Notes under the pieces: model-generated
Seen by the model: only the letters and a program-made list of their open reading frames with translations
Databases searched by the model: none
What the model was told of the DNA's origin: nothing
Made by a program: the position numbers and the translations under genes
Assembly: GCA_020740775.1 (NCBI GenBank)
Contig: JAHEWK010000001.1
Span: 1,798,001-1,862,000 of the forward strand
Length of the DNA: 64,000 nucleotides
Direction: 5' to 3'
Origin: Ilyonectria destructans
Lineage: Eukaryota; Ascomycota; Sordariomycetes; Hypocreales; Nectriaceae
Part shown: piece after piece, positions 45,251 to 59,460 of the stretch
Layout of the letters: the number at the start of each line of letters is the position of its first letter
Position numbering within the stretch: the stretch's first letter is position 1

Positions 45251-47269
45251 TTCTAAAGCTTCCCTTATAGTTACCTAAATTATAAAAATAGTATCTAAAT
45301 ATACCTATAGAAAAATAGTAGTAAATTTACTACCTTTAGTAATACTTACCTTTAGAATATCTTTAATCTATAAGGAAGTTAAAAAAAGTTTAAAAGAGAT
45401 ATTAACTATTTCTATAAGTAGAAGCCCTTCTAATTATATATTAAGGGAGGCTAATAATAAAAAACTCTTAAATTCTAAATTTAAATATATCTAGAAATTT
45501 ATATAATTATTAATATAAGTATCTATTAGAAAGCCTATTAATATAGAGACTATATAAATAAAGAAGCTATAGAAAAAAAATAAAGCTTAAATTAAACTTA
45601 AGAGGATTAAGATAGTATTAGTTAAAATCTCTTTAAGATAATTCTAATTCTATATTCTACCCTAAAAAAAAAGAAGATAGAAGAATTATAAATTTACTAT
45701 TAAATTAAATTTAGAAAATAGATTAAAATTAAAAGTAAAAAATATTATACTTCTTAAGATTCTAATTATAATCTAAAAGCAGTTTAAATAGCTATAGAAA
45801 ATAGAGTAAGTTTTTATTAAAGTATTAAGAATATATTATTTAAATAGCTAGAAGATTCTTAAGGTATTAAATAATATAAAAACTAAAGGCTAAGCTTATT
45901 AATCTTAATATCTTAATACTTAAAACTCTATTATAGCTAAATACCTTTAAAATAGCTAGAATATATTTAAGAAATAGATAGAAGAATTAGTAAAAAACCC
46001 TAGAAATTATATAATTAATATTATATATAAGATAAAAGCAGCTAAATAAAGAAAGAATTAATCTCTATATAACTTTTATATCTATTTTAATTTCCTTAAG
46101 AAATATAGCCTACTAGCTGCTAATAAGTATTAAGCTAACTATTTTCTTATTAAATTTTAGTTAAATTTTTATAAGGCTATTCTTCTTTAGAGTAATATCT
46201 AAATTCTAAAGAAATAGAAGAAAATAGTAATTTTTACTATTTAAATTAAAATATTAAGTATAGATATAATAAGAAGAGAAAATCAGACTAAAATAATATA
46301 GAGTAATTCCTAAAGTTTATAAGAAAAGATAGTATAGATTCTCCTTCTATAAAAGACTATTATAATAGTTAAGGTAATTAATAAAAAAATAATTCTAATT
46401 TAAAAAAAAAAAAAAAAACCTAAAGAATTATAATAATAAAATCTAAAAGTACTATATTTATAATAGTAAAGAGTATTTTATACTTAAATACTCTAAAAAG
46501 AAAAAAAAGAAACCTAAAGTTAATAAGATTAAAATAAAAAAGAAGAAAAAAAATAACTAGTTAATATAGATAACTTAATAGAGACTAATAAACTAACTCT
46601 TAAAGTTAAATTCTAAATAACTACTAAGGTTATAATTAGATATAGAGAATTTATTAAGATCTATAGAGTTTTAAATTTAAAGGTAGAAGTAGACTTTATT
46701 AGTAATTAGCTGGCTATCTATCTATATCTTTAAAAGAAGAAGATTTAGATTTTAAATTTAGAGGCTATTAGAGAATATAAAATCCAGATAAAATAAGCTT
46801 AAATTATCCCTCTTAAGATAATAGATATATAGAGCCAGATTAAAATCTTTATATAGATAATAATTAGAGTTAAAAAAAGTCTAACTTTCTTAAAAAGCCC
46901 CTTATTATTATTAATATTAACCCTAAAAAATCTAGTTATTTATTAAAACCTAATAAATTAGATATAGATATTTAAGATATCCTAAGCTAATTTAAAAACT
47001 ATTCCTAAATATAAATTTAGATAACTATATAAAAATACTATAAAGATCTATAGAATTATAATTTTAAATAAATCCTTTTAAATCTCTAGTAATAATCTTT
47101 AAAATAAAAAAAAAAGTTCTAACTTACCTTTTAAGCTTTTAGATTACTAAAATATCTTTTTAGCTAAAAGCTTTAAAATCTTACCTCCCTATTAAGCTAT
47201 AGATTATAATATTAAATTACTCCCTAATAAAAAGCCCCCTTTTAGATTAATATACTTTTTATTCCTAAA

Positions 47270-47720
47270 GAAACTATAAACCCTTTAAGACTATATTAAA
47301 AAGAGCCTAATTAATAGCTATATCTACCTCTTAAAAAGTCTAGTAGAAACTTCTATACTATTTATATTAAAATCAGATAGAAATTTAAGACTCTATATAG
47401 ATTACTAAAGACTAAATACTATTACTAAGAAAAATTAATATCTTTTACCTTTAATAATAAAAATTATAGACTGTATAAAGAGTATAAAATTCTTCTTAAA
47501 GATTAATATTAAGAATACCTATTATTATATATATATCTAAGAAGGTAATAAATAGAAGATAGTATTTTATATCTAATATAGCTACTTTAAGTATTTAGTA
47601 ATACTATTTAGATTTATAAATACTCTTACTATATTTTAAAATTATATTTATTAGGCTCTATAGAGCCTGCTAGATACTATTTATATAGCTTATCTAAATA
47701 ATATTCTTATTTTTTTAAAG
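47270..47720 (+). pseudogene. element 1 reverse transcriptase remnant
   Basis: Degenerate plus-strand frame retains the order of Ty3/gypsy RT blocks: a LYIDY-R-LN-like segment near 47,394, a YPLPLI-like segment, and the catalytic YLDD changed to Y-L-N-N at 47,691-47,702, both Asp-to-Asn changes being G-to-A. Several in-frame stops replace Arg, Gln or Trp codons, as RIP predicts. Confidence 0.8.
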
Positions 47721-49189
47721 AATTAGAATTTCTATATAAAATATCTCTAATAGATACTTAATTAACTCTATAAAGCTAAACTTTTTACTAAGCTATTTAA
47801 ATACTCTTTTTATTAATATAAAATAGAATATCTTAAATTTATCTTCTTAAATAAGAAGGTATTAATAGACCCTAAAAGAGTCTAAATAATAGCTAAGTAA
47901 AAAGAACTTAAAACCTTCTAAAAGATTTAGATATTCCTAGGATTTTATAACTTCTATTATAAATTTATCTATAGATATTTAGAGATTACTATACCCCTAA
48001 GTAATTTACTAAAGAAAAATATAAATAGAAAGAAATTAAAATATATTTTACTAAATAAAATTAAAAAAGAAATATTTTACTAATATATTTAAGCTTTTTA
48101 AAAGATATTACTTTTAAGATATTATAATCTATCTCTTTCTATCTACTTAAAGATTAATACCTTTAGGTTTATAATAACTAGAATTACTTTCCAGCCTAAT
48201 AAATAAGAACTATACTATCTCTTTATCTTTTAGTTATAGAAATTTAAAAAACCTAAATTAGAATATAATACCCTAAATTAGAAATTAATAGCTATTATAA
48301 AGTTATTTAAATATTAATAATACTACCTTAAAAAAGCTATAACTTCTATTAAAATTCTAAGTAATTATTTTAACTTATAAAATTTTATAAAAACTCCTAA
48401 GCTTAATAATAAATAGACTAAATAGTATATCTATTTTATATTTTATAATTTTATAATAAAGTATAGACCTAAAAAAATAAATCTAACTAATAGTTTATTA
48501 AAATAGTTTAAATTTAAAAGTAAGAAGCCTCTAAATATTAAACTACTTAACTAACTGAAATATTAATTAGCTAAAATTAGAATAATTTAAATTCTAAAGA
48601 ATAGAAAGAATTCTAATTAAATAAAATAAAAAGTCTAAAATTAGAAGGATATTAATATAAATAAGAAGAATTCATCTATAAATCCCCTAAAGAGTATACT
48701 AAATAAACTAACTTTAAAAAATTAAATCTATTAGGCCTAAAAGAAAATAGACTATAAGCTATCTATCTTCCTTCTAATAGCTAAAAAGATTATATTTTAA
48801 AAAGGAATCTATAAAATAGTAATATTTTATTTAATTATAGAGTTAATTTAATTTCTTTAGAATAAAAACCTAAAGATATAATATTAAAAGAGAAGTAACT
48901 CTATAATAATAACTTAAAAGAGTAAACTTTAATCTATTAGAGATAGATTACTCTATTATAAATAATAATTATTTATCCTAAATAAAAAGACTATAAAGTA
49001 TATTCTTTTATAACTATATTATAATAATTTTTTTACTGGCTATTTTAAGACTAAAAGAATTTAAACTCTTCTCTAAAGATATTTCTACTAAATAAAAATA
49101 AATAAGAATATTAAAAATTAGATATAAATATATATAGTCTATTAAGAAGCTATAATAAAAAGATATAAACTCTTTAATAAGTATATATT

Positions 49190-49700
49190 ACTTTTAATAT
49201 TAAACTAACTCTAATAAGAAATCTTAATAGACTTTATTATAAAACTCCTATCAGTTTAATAAGAAGAAAAGAAGATTAATATAATTTTAATAATAGTGAA
49301 TTAATATATAAAGTATATAATATTCCTTTTTATTCAGATAATAATTAATATAATAAAGCTAATAGAATTCTTCTATAATAAGATTAAACTGAAATATAAA
49401 TCCCCTAGGGGAATTATAAGTAATAAAGGCTTAATATTTATAAGTAATTTTTAGTTTAAATTATACTATTAAAGTAATATTAAAAGATATCTCTTAATAA
49501 TATTTTATCTATAAACTAATAGATAAATAGAAAGAATAAACTAAATCTTAAAATATTACTTAAGATACTTTATTAATAAATAATAAAGTAATTAGGCAGT
49601 ACTATTACAGTTAGTATAATATATATATAATAATACTAAGAATAATATAATTAAATTCTCCCCTTTTAAAGCCTTAATAGACTATCTTTCTAATTTAGAT
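49190..49700 (+). pseudogene. element 1 integrase core remnant
   Basis: Degenerate frame retaining the order of Ty3/gypsy integrase segments: an IDFITKLP-like start near 49,230, a PLGxxxVxxxx region near 49,400, and the later Y-x-N-S-type segment near 49,630 leading to SPFxAL-like sequence near 49,670. Many RIP-type stops. Confidence 0.7.
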
Positions 49701-52107
49701 TTATATATTAAGGATAATATACTTAAAAGGAGGGTACTAAAAGCTAGTATAAAAGTATATTACCTTAAAAAGCTATATAAAAATCTTAAAGAGTATTAAA
49801 AAAAAGCTATAAAAAGATAGACTGATAATTATAATAAATAATATAAGGATATTTTCCTTATAATTAGCAGCCTAATTAGCTTTATAATAAAAAATCTTAA
49901 CTTTAAGAAAGAAAAATATAAATTAATATTAAAAAGAATTAGTTTATTTTAAGTCCTTAAGAAAATTAAATTATAAATATACTATTTAGCTCTTCCAGAT
50001 AAATATAGCTATATTTATAATATATTCTATATTAGCCTCTTAAAACTCTAATACCTTAGGAATTAAAATTAATTTAAGCTACTACTAATTCTAAATCTTA
50101 AAGAAACTAACTCTTAGTAGAAAGTAGAAAAAATAAAGAATAAGTAATAATAGTAAGAAGTAAACTACTTTTTAGTTAAATAGAAAAACTAGCTATTAAA
50201 ATATAATTAGTAGGTTATTAAAAATAATATAGAGAGTATATAAAAATTAATTAAAAAGTATACTAAAGTAGCTATAAAACTTAAGTAAAAATATAATTAT
50301 CTAAAAGAAAGATTATAAAATAAAAAGTTATTAGTAAAGTAAAAAAAACTATAAAAAGCTTTAATAACTAATTAATTAAGATTAAAGCTTAAAGTCTAAT
50401 TAGTATTAAAGTATATAAGAAAGAAACTATTAATATCTATAAGAAAAAACCTCTATAATTAGAGTCTAAATTTACTCTATTTTAAATAGCTAATAATTAA
50501 GAATATAATAATATAAATCTTAATAAAAAGTAAAAAAAAACCCAGACTTCTCTTTATTCTTATCCTTTTTATTCAGTACTATAATTTCCTTTTAAATAAT
50601 CTTATTCTTAATAGTAGGAAGAGATATAGCTAAAGCTGCCTAAAACTTAATAATAGAAACCCAGAATAAAACCTTAGCTAGCAGTTATCTCTAAATAAGA
50701 GGAAGAATTTAATTATAATTATTTTTATTCTTATAAATATTACTAGTAATAATTTTAATCTTCTAATAAAATATAGCTTTAGCTGCTATTTAAGTAGAAA
50801 ATCCTATATTTAATATAAGTAAATAAGAATACTAGTAATTAATCTAATTCTAAGTATTCTAAATATTATTTCTTTAGAATATACTATTAGTAATACTTAT
50901 ATTAAGAAGTTAGAAGTAGTACTTATAGTTTAATATATATTACTAAAGAACTTATAGATAGCTAAAGTAATATAGTAAAAAGTAATAAGAATTTTATATT
51001 AAAATTAAGCTTTTTAGAGAAAATATTAGCTAACTTACTTTAAGTATTTAGAATAAGTAATATCTATTAAGATAAAAGCTATAATTCCTTTTAATCTATA
51101 ATATATAGAGTAGATCTTCTCTATAGAGTAAAAACTCTCTAGTAGTAGAATTATAGCCTTTATAGCCTTAATTTATAGTAAGATTAAGCTAAAAAGGCAG
51201 TAAGAGCTATTAGTATACTTTAAAAGCCAGTATATAAACTAATAGAGAAAGCTAAAATTAAAGATATCTTTCTCTATTATTATAGCTATATTAAAATAAT
51301 TAGTAAATAAATAGTTAAAAAGAAGAAAAGACTTATAATTTATAAATAGCTTTAGCCTAAATATAGTATTAATAATAACTAGAAGTAATATTATTATAGA
51401 GATAGAAGACTATCTTTAGATTAAAAGGGGTTTAATCTATATAAAACTAAAACTAATTAATCTTATTATTTTATAAAATAGAGTAAAAATAGAGTATATA
51501 CTAAATACCTATAACCTTAATAGACTCTCTATATAGAGATAAATAGACTAAAGTAGTTAGAACTAAAGTCTAAAAGATACTTTAAGAAGTATAGCTAGAT
51601 ATCTACTCTAAATAAATATAGCCTTAAATAGAAGTTAAAAATACTATAATCTATAAAAAAGAAAATAAAATTAAAAAGAAAAAAATAGATAGAGAGAATA
51701 GCAGGCAATATAGACCTATAGGGCAATAATAATAACGAAAGAAAGAAATTAAATTCAGATAGATATAGCTATATTTATATAGCTACTATATTATATAGCC
51801 TTAATTACTTTTAATATAATTACTTTCTGAATAAAAAGCAATTAAGCCAATAAGAATTTAGATATTATAAAAATTAAAAACCAATACTATAATTTATAAA
51901 TATATTTAATTCCCCAGTAAATACTACTAATTATATTAATAATATCACTCTATCTATAATTAGAGTCCCTATTTTTAAGACCTATTATTCCCAAATAACT
52001 AAAGTTTAATACCCCTAGGTAAATTAGCTACTTTAGAGTATTTATAATTCCTATAACTAAAACTATTAACTACCTAATAAGAATACTATAGGTTAATAGA
52101 GGGATCT

Positions 52108-52332
52108 TATAATAGAGGGGATATATAGAGATTTAATAGTAAATAAGGAATTATAGTCAGCTGATATACTGCCTGACTAAAAGGCAAAACTTAAATAATT
52201 AAATAGTATTACCCCTTTAATTAAGAAGAAGAATAAACTTTAGTTCTATTATTATTAGGAATATACCTTTTTACTGCCTGACTATTATTATTAAATCTCT
52301 CGTAAATTATAACACCCCCTACCAGTATTATA
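52108..52332 (+). repeat. element 1 right LTR
   Basis: 225 bp. Followed by the TTTAT target duplication. Confidence 0.88.
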
Positions 52333-52899
52333 TTTATATAGTCTAATTATTAATAGAATATTTTACTAATTCTTAAGATACCTTTAAATATATTTAGGCA
52401 ATAGTGAATATATTATACTATATATATCTATAGGAATATATAGCAGTTAACTGCTAATTTTATTACTAATTCTATTAGTGGGATTTCTTTAACTATTTTA
52501 GTTTAGATTTAGAAGTTAGCTTTAATCTATAAGCTTCTTACTATTTATTATCTTTATATAGTAAGTTTTCTATTATTATTTTTTTACTGAATTTATACTG
52601 ATTATTTATAGGCTAAATAACTCTTTAAGCTAAATAAGCGTATAGCTTATCTTTAAGCTATTTAATTTATTTACTCTCTTAATAATTTAATTACTATAAC
52701 TTTAATAGTATCTTTTTATTAGTTATTTAATATACTTTTAGTTTTTAATTTTAATACTACTATAGAGAGGAGTATAGGTATTTTTATATATTTTTTTTTA
52801 CTTTTATTATATAGTCTTCTTAATTAAGATATTTATAATTCTATCCCTCTTATAGTAATTTACTATAAAGATATTAAGCTTTTTTAGTATAAAGCTTCT

Positions 52900-53935
52900 A
52901 ATTATATACCTTATATTTATATTATATCTTTAGATATTAACTTTTTAATTTAATTTAAAATTAATCTAATAATACTAACTTCTTATAGTATTTTTACTCT
53001 ATTTTTAGCCCTCTTAAAGAAATATATTAATAAGTTTAAAAAGGTTTCTAAATCTACTAAATATATAAAATCTAGTAATAATAAGAATATTACCTTAGTA
53101 GATATTACTTTAGTTTTTAATAATACTTTAGATAATAATATTTATATATTTAGGCAGTAGTATCCTCCCTTTAGTTTATTTTTTACTGATATAGATAATA
53201 ATACTTCTTTTAGTAATTTTTTAATTTTTAATTTAGAGAGTTCTATTTTTATATCCCCTTAGCTTATTAGATCTTTCTTTATATAAGATTCTTTTTTATA
53301 TAAGGAAATATTTACCTCTATATTTGCTATTTATTATAGGCTTTATAGTTATAGAGTAGCTATTTCTACTATTTATTTTAATCTATCCTTCTATTAATAT
53401 ATCTTAGATATAACTTAGCTATTCTTTTTTAGTATTTTTATTTTTAATATTAGTTTTTTATTTAATATAGAGCCTTCTATTTTTAAGGCTATTACTATAC
53501 CTTTAGATAGCTTATTTAATAGTAATAATAATAGAGGTAATCTTATTAGTAACTTTAAGATTACTATATCTCTTTTTTTTAATCTTTTTAATATTAGTAA
53601 TAAGTATATTTAGTTTCCTAAAGATAAGAAGTTAGCTGCTACTTAATATACTATTATTTAGTTATTAGTAAATAAGACTATAAGATATTTTAATATTATT
53701 ATGCTTCTATTAAAAAAATATTATTATAAGTTTTTTTCTATTAAGATTTTTTCTACTATAGAGTATTCTCTTAAGTCTTTTTTTAATAAGACTCTTTTTT
53801 TTTTAGTAACTATATTTATTATCTTTTTAAGTTTAAAAAAGAAGTATTATATTAAGGCTGGAGGTTTTATTCTTTTTCTTTTTAAGTATAATAAGGTCTA
53901 TTTAGTAGCTTTTTACTATAATAGTATTTAATTTA
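52900..53935 (+). other. plus-strand, partly open AT-rich stretch of unknown origin
   Basis: Unusually few stops in one plus frame for such AT-rich DNA, including an uninterrupted 76-codon stretch from ATG 53,701. Composition is Leu/Ile/Phe/Lys/Asn, as expected for RIP-mutated coding DNA. I recognise no family. It is opposite in direction to element 3. Confidence 0.3.
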
Positions 53936-55049
53936 CTCTATTTTCTTAGGATATTTTTTTTTTCTTTATAATTTTATTCTTTTTTCTTATAATCTTAATA
54001 GATTTTTAATCTTATAGTCTACTTCTAGTAGTTCTTAATAGCTTTTAATTTATAGAGTAAATAGAATAGAAATTAATATATAAGTTTTATACTATTTATT
54101 CTATTTCTTATAAATATTTATAGATTTATATTATTTAAGATATTATCTAACTTTTACTATTATATTTATTAAGTAGGCTTTTAGTTTCTATATATTATAT
54201 TCTACTAGCTAATCTATCTATTTTATTTAATATTATATAATATCTCTATTATTAGTATATTCTATAATTTTTTCTACTTTCTATTTATCTATTTTCTCTT
54301 CTAGCTTAAAGAGTAAATTTAATAGATTTTTAGTATTTTTTTATTCTTTTTAAGATTTAATTAAAGCTACTAAGAATATATTATATATTCTATAGTACTA
54401 TTTCAGTAGGTAAATCTAATATATCTATTTGCTAATATATTTAGTAATTATAATCTTAATATATTTAGATATTAGTTTTTAGTTTTTAAACTTAAAGTTT
54501 TAAGTAGATAAATTAATAATTTAATCTTTTTAATAGATTTATAGTTTATATTATATATTATAGTATTTTATTTATAATTTTATAGCAGTCTATTAATACT
54601 ATTATATTTAGCTTTATATCTATTAGATTATTTTAATTTTCTTTTAGACTCTTTATATTTAGATCTTTATATATTATAATATATACTCTACTATATATAA
54701 GTAATATCTATAGAGTATCTATATAGAGGATATACTAATAGTACTATAGTAGCTATTATTATATATAAACTCTTCTTCTGGTAATTATACTATTTATTAT
54801 TTTAGTAATTCTTTAATAAAAATATATAGATACTTCTTTAATATTTAGTATATTTATTTTATTTAACTATCTATCTATAGATAATATATAGTTAATAGTT
54901 ATTTATAGATAGATTGTTTTTTTATTAGATTTTTTTAAAATTTATTTATAAGTAGCTTATTATAATTACTTATAATTTCTTTTAGAATTCTAAATTAGTA
55001 TTTAATCTATTTATATAGAATCTATATTAGATATATAGCAGTTAACTGC

Positions 55050-55170
55050 TTTATTATTAGTATAAATATTATATATTTAGTTATATAATATACTATAATT
55101 AAGATAGTATTATATTATTCTCTATTTACTTTAATACTTATAGATAGTTCTATTATAAAGTTTAAATTAA
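55050..55170 (-). pseudogene. element 3 integrase remnant
   Basis: A minus-strand degenerate frame keeps the pattern of the first catalytic-Asp region of Ty3/gypsy integrases (hydrophobic run, then Y-x-T-K-Y-like). Stops are of the RIP type. Confidence 0.5.
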
Positions 55171-56849
55171 TTTTCTAAAAAGAGTATAATAATAGTAATA
55201 ATAATTATAGTTATCTATATAGTTAGTATTTTAATATATATATACTTTAGTACTATTAATAGCTTATAATATAGAGTTTAATATTCTTATTAATTTCTTT
55301 TTAATAGAATTTATAGCTAATTAATTAAGCTATCTTTATAGCTTCTATATATCCTAACTTAAAGTTATTATAATACTAGTAAAAAACCTCTATTTATAGT
55401 ACTTTTTATTCTGGAATTATTAATCTGCCTTTAAAGAATAAAGTTCTATTTCTATTTATAGTATACTCTTTATACCTTTTAGTATTCTATTTAATTTTTA
55501 CTATCTAACTTTAATAGCTTTAATTTTAAGTTTATAATCTATAGATTAATTTTTTTAGTTTCTATAAAGATTAATTAAGAAATACTATTTTACTCTATAT
55601 AAATTCTATTATAACTGGATATAAAATATACTGCTTTAAAATAGTAACTCTAGCTTCTAATAGTTTTTTTTTATTTAAGTTTCCTTTAGGTATTTATAAA
55701 GCTTTTTTTGCCTCTTTATTAGGTATATTAATCTTTATATTAGTATAAATAACTATAAAGATTAATACTTTTTTAGATATCTAACTAGCTATTATTAATA
55801 TATTATACTAATTAAAAGAAAAAAAGTCCCTTTATATAAAGTTAATAAGATTTATTTATACTATTTAAATAAAAGCCTTAGCTATTTTAATCTTACTTTT
55901 TATAGTATTAATTATTTATTATATATTTAGTAGGAGTTTATCTATAAGCTATAGCTTTCTTATTAGTAATAGTAGGATATTATAGTAAGAAATATCTTCT
56001 TCTATATAATTTAGTCTTTTTAATAATCTATCTATAGAATTTAAGATATTAATCTGGTATTAGATATTAAAATTAAATACTATTAGGCAGTATATCTATT
56101 AGATAAGTTTTCTATAGAGATTTTATATTAATATACTAACTACTTCTTTAAGTATAGTATAGTCTATTAAAAATAAGAACTTCTTTAATAGGCCTTAAAG
56201 GTAATATCTTTAGTATTTTAAACTCTTTATAATAGCTAGTAGCTCCTATTATTCTATACTCTATTAGTATTCTATATTAGTAAGCTTCTATAAATAGTAT
56301 ACTATAGGTTACTATTAATTATTAAAGAGTTAGAATAATATACTTAAGATTATTTTAATAAAGGTATCTATTTCTATCTTTATTAGTAATTAGAGTTTTT
56401 AATATTATAGAATATCTATTAAGTAGAATTTCTATTTAAGTTTTTTAAAAGCTACTATAGCTTTTTTTAACTATATAAAATTATCTATTTTCTTCTTTTT
56501 CTTATTACTCTTAAGTATTAATAAGAGTAATTTAATATATTTTATATATTTTAAAATAAATTTCTAATAGAAGTTATAGAACCTTAAGAAGATCTATATA
56601 TCTTAAAAAGATATTAGGGTTTTCTATTTAGTAATAGCCTAAATTTATATAGAATCTATTTTAATATTATTTTAGTTAATAATATACCCTAAGAACTTAA
56701 CTTCTTATTAATAGAAAGTATATTTTAATAGCTTTATATATAGCTAGAAACTATATAATTTTTATAGAATTTTCTTTATATTCTTTATATATTATTCTCT
56801 TAAATTAAAGTAAATTATAATATTATTAAGATAGAAAATATAATAAGTA

Positions 56850-57240
56850 TTTAGTAATCTAATTAATATTTAATAGATATATATTTAGAATATTATAGAT
56901 ATATTAATTAGTCTGAATAGTATAACTATATATTTATAGTAACTATACTATATCTAAAAGGCAGTTTTTTAGTAATTATTTAGCTTAATTTAAATTTAGT
57001 AGTAGGTATTTTTAATATTAATTTTTAAAATTTATTTTACTTTAGAAAGTCAGTCTAATAGATCTTTAATAAGAGGAAGAGGATATTAGTTTTTAATAGT
57101 AATAATATTTAGCTTTTAGTAGTTTATATATAATTAGATTAATTTATTCTTTTTAGATATAAATAGAATAGAGAATTCTATCTTACTTACTAACTCTATA
57201 ATATAGCTATTTATTAGATTTTTATTAATATATTATCTTA
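56850..57240 (-). pseudogene. element 3 reverse transcriptase remnant
   Basis: A minus-strand degenerate frame retains LFISKKN, LYINY-x-KLN, YPLPLIKDLLD and FKINIKNTYY-like blocks in the canonical RT order. Asp residues are frequently Asn. Confidence 0.75.
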
Positions 57241-58089
57241 ATATCTTATATTAATTTCTATTTAGTAGGTAGATTAATCTATATAGTAGTTTTTTATTTT
57301 TCTAAATATTAATAGTATATTTAGCTTCTTTTAGTAGTAATAGTATTTTAGCTATATTCTTATTAAATATCTTTTTTTTATTTTTTAATTTAGTTAGTAG
57401 TATTAATACTGCTATCTTTAGTTTTTTATTAAAGATATCTATTAGATATTTATTTAGTAAAAATATACCTAAGGTATAATAAATATATACCTACTATCTA
57501 TTTTTTATAATCTTTTTTATAAAATCTTTTAGAGTAGTAATAAAGAATATTTTATACTATTAGGTATATTTAGCTATATTAATCTAAATATCTTTTTATT
57601 TTATTAAATATAAAAATAGAAGTAAGTTATTAATATTCTTATTTTAATCTATCTTTATAAAAAGCTAATAGATTTTATATAGGCAGTTTATACTATTAAT
57701 TAAAAAGAATATTAATTAATATATTTAACTTAAAAGTATAATTTTTCTATTATATACTCTTAAGGTAGAAGCTTACTAGTTATTTTATAGCTTTAATTTT
57801 AGCTACTTTATTAGATAGATATTAATAATATCTATTTATATATAAGTATCTATATTTATACTTACTTTTTCTATTTTATAGATATTTAGTATTAATATTT
57901 TACTTTTAATAATTAGACTAATTAATATTATTTTACCTTTTAATATAGATAGAGTTAGTTCTCTCTTTATATCTATTTATTTTTTAATAAGTTAAGTTTT
58001 TTTACTTAAGTATCTATATTCTGGATATTTACTATAGATCTACTAGTATTTCTTAGGGTTTAAAGATACCCTTTTCTATATTTCTTTAT

Positions 58090-58140
58090 AAAATAGCCTA
58101 ACTTACTATATTTATAATAGGTATAATCTGGAATCTTACT
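58090..58140 (-). pseudogene. element 3 gag zinc-knuckle remnant
   Basis: A minus frame shows Y-x2-Y-x4-Y-x4-Y spacing around KLGYFIKKY, which is the C-x2-C-x4-H-x4-C knuckle with Cys and His all turned to Tyr by RIP. Confidence 0.6.
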
Positions 58141-59460
58141 TTTAGTTTTTTATATTAGCAGCTTACTATTTAATCTCTATAATATAGTATCTATAGATTT
58201 AGAGTTTATATTCTATAATATCCCCTTTTTTAAGTAGCTCTATAATAGAAAATAGCTTTAGAATTATCTATTTTTACTTTTATAGTTAAAGCTTAAGAAC
58301 TTTTTAGAGTCCTTTTAAGTCTAATTAGAGTAGCTTTTTTATAGTTCTTATTCTATATAGATTTACTACTTCTATTAAAGTATATCTATAATTATTCTAC
58401 TTTATATACTATTTTATAAGATTTTTTAAGTTTAATTTTTATTTAGTCTATTTTACTTTTTAATTACTATTTTAGTCTATAGTAGTACTAATAGATAAGG
58501 GTAGGGCTTTTTTCTTATTTAATTATATTAAGAGAGATATATAGAGAACTTTATATAGTAAAGTATTCTATTAGTATTTATCTATTAATTTATTTAAGCT
58601 CTATAAGCTTATTATAAAGCTATTATTTATATAGAGTTAAGTTAATATATTATTTTCTAATAAAGACTAGAAAATCCTTCTATATAGGTTTTAAATAGCT
58701 TAATCTTCTAATATAATTTTACTATTATATCTATATTATATATATAAATTTAATTACTATCTATTTAATTTAATATACTGCTAATAAGTCTAATTAGAGA
58801 CTATTACTAGATTTAATTATATAGATTTAATTATTAATCTTAATATTAGTAGCCTTATTAAATAGAAACTTATAGTTATAAGCTAGAGGTTTTTTATATT
58901 TTTAATATAGAGTCTATAGTCTTTTAGTAATATTATATAGTATCTCTAAGTAAGCTATTTATTACTATAATAAGTTTTAAAGTATTTAAACTAAAGTATC
59001 TTTTTAACTCTTTTAATATTTATCTTATAGAAATTTTAATTAGATTCTATAGTATCTATAGTTATAATTTTTTATTATTATTATTAAATTTAAATTATAT
59101 AAGCTAGCTTTAGAATATCTCTAAAAAATTTTCTGGTTTTACTAAAGATCTAATATTTCCAACTAAAAGCTATCTCTAATAAACTTAGGGTCTCTTAATA
59201 GGCTTTATACCTATTATTTTTATCTAATTATTATCTTTTTTATAATTAATTATTTAATAGGGTTTTATTTTTTATTTTTATTCTTATTAATTAATAAGGC
59301 CTCTATAGAGTTTTTAAAGAATTACTGCAGTTTATCTAAATTAAATTTAGTAATTAGTTAGCTGGGTTTTACTGAAGCTTTAGTCTGAATGGATATTTAT
59401 ATAATCTTTCTTATTCTATATTTTTATATTAGTCTTCTAAAAGGGATAGAAATTAAAAAA

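Larger units (their letters stand above)
45026..52332 (+). mobile_element. Ty3/gypsy LTR retrotransposon, structurally complete, RIP-inactivated (element 1)
   Basis: 7,307 bp with two 225-bp LTRs and flanking 5-bp duplications TTTAT (45,021-45,025 and 52,333-52,337). LTRs start TATAATA and end TATTATA, consistent with TGTAATA...TATTACA before mutation. A purine stretch AATAGAGGGATCT precedes the right LTR. Reverse transcriptase and integrase remnants lie in the plus direction in that order, which defines Ty3/gypsy. Many in-frame stops, mostly TAA/TAG produced by C-to-T or G-to-A changes, kill all frames. Confidence 0.88.
52338..59460 (-). mobile_element. second, different Ty3/gypsy element on the minus strand (element 3), boundaries unresolved
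   Basis: Minus-strand remnants occur in order gag zinc knuckle (about 58,090-58,140), reverse transcriptase (about 56,850-57,240) and integrase (about 55,050-55,170 onward). The sequence is not the same family as element 1. I could not find its LTRs. The part below about 54,700 may belong to something else. Confidence 0.65.

Noticed and set aside
53701..53931. 76-codon ATG-initiated open frame in the AT-rich island
   Set aside because: Composition (Phe, Leu, Lys, Ile, Tyr) is what AT-rich RIP DNA gives by chance; no splice context, promoter or family. Kept only as part of a wider unexplained stretch.
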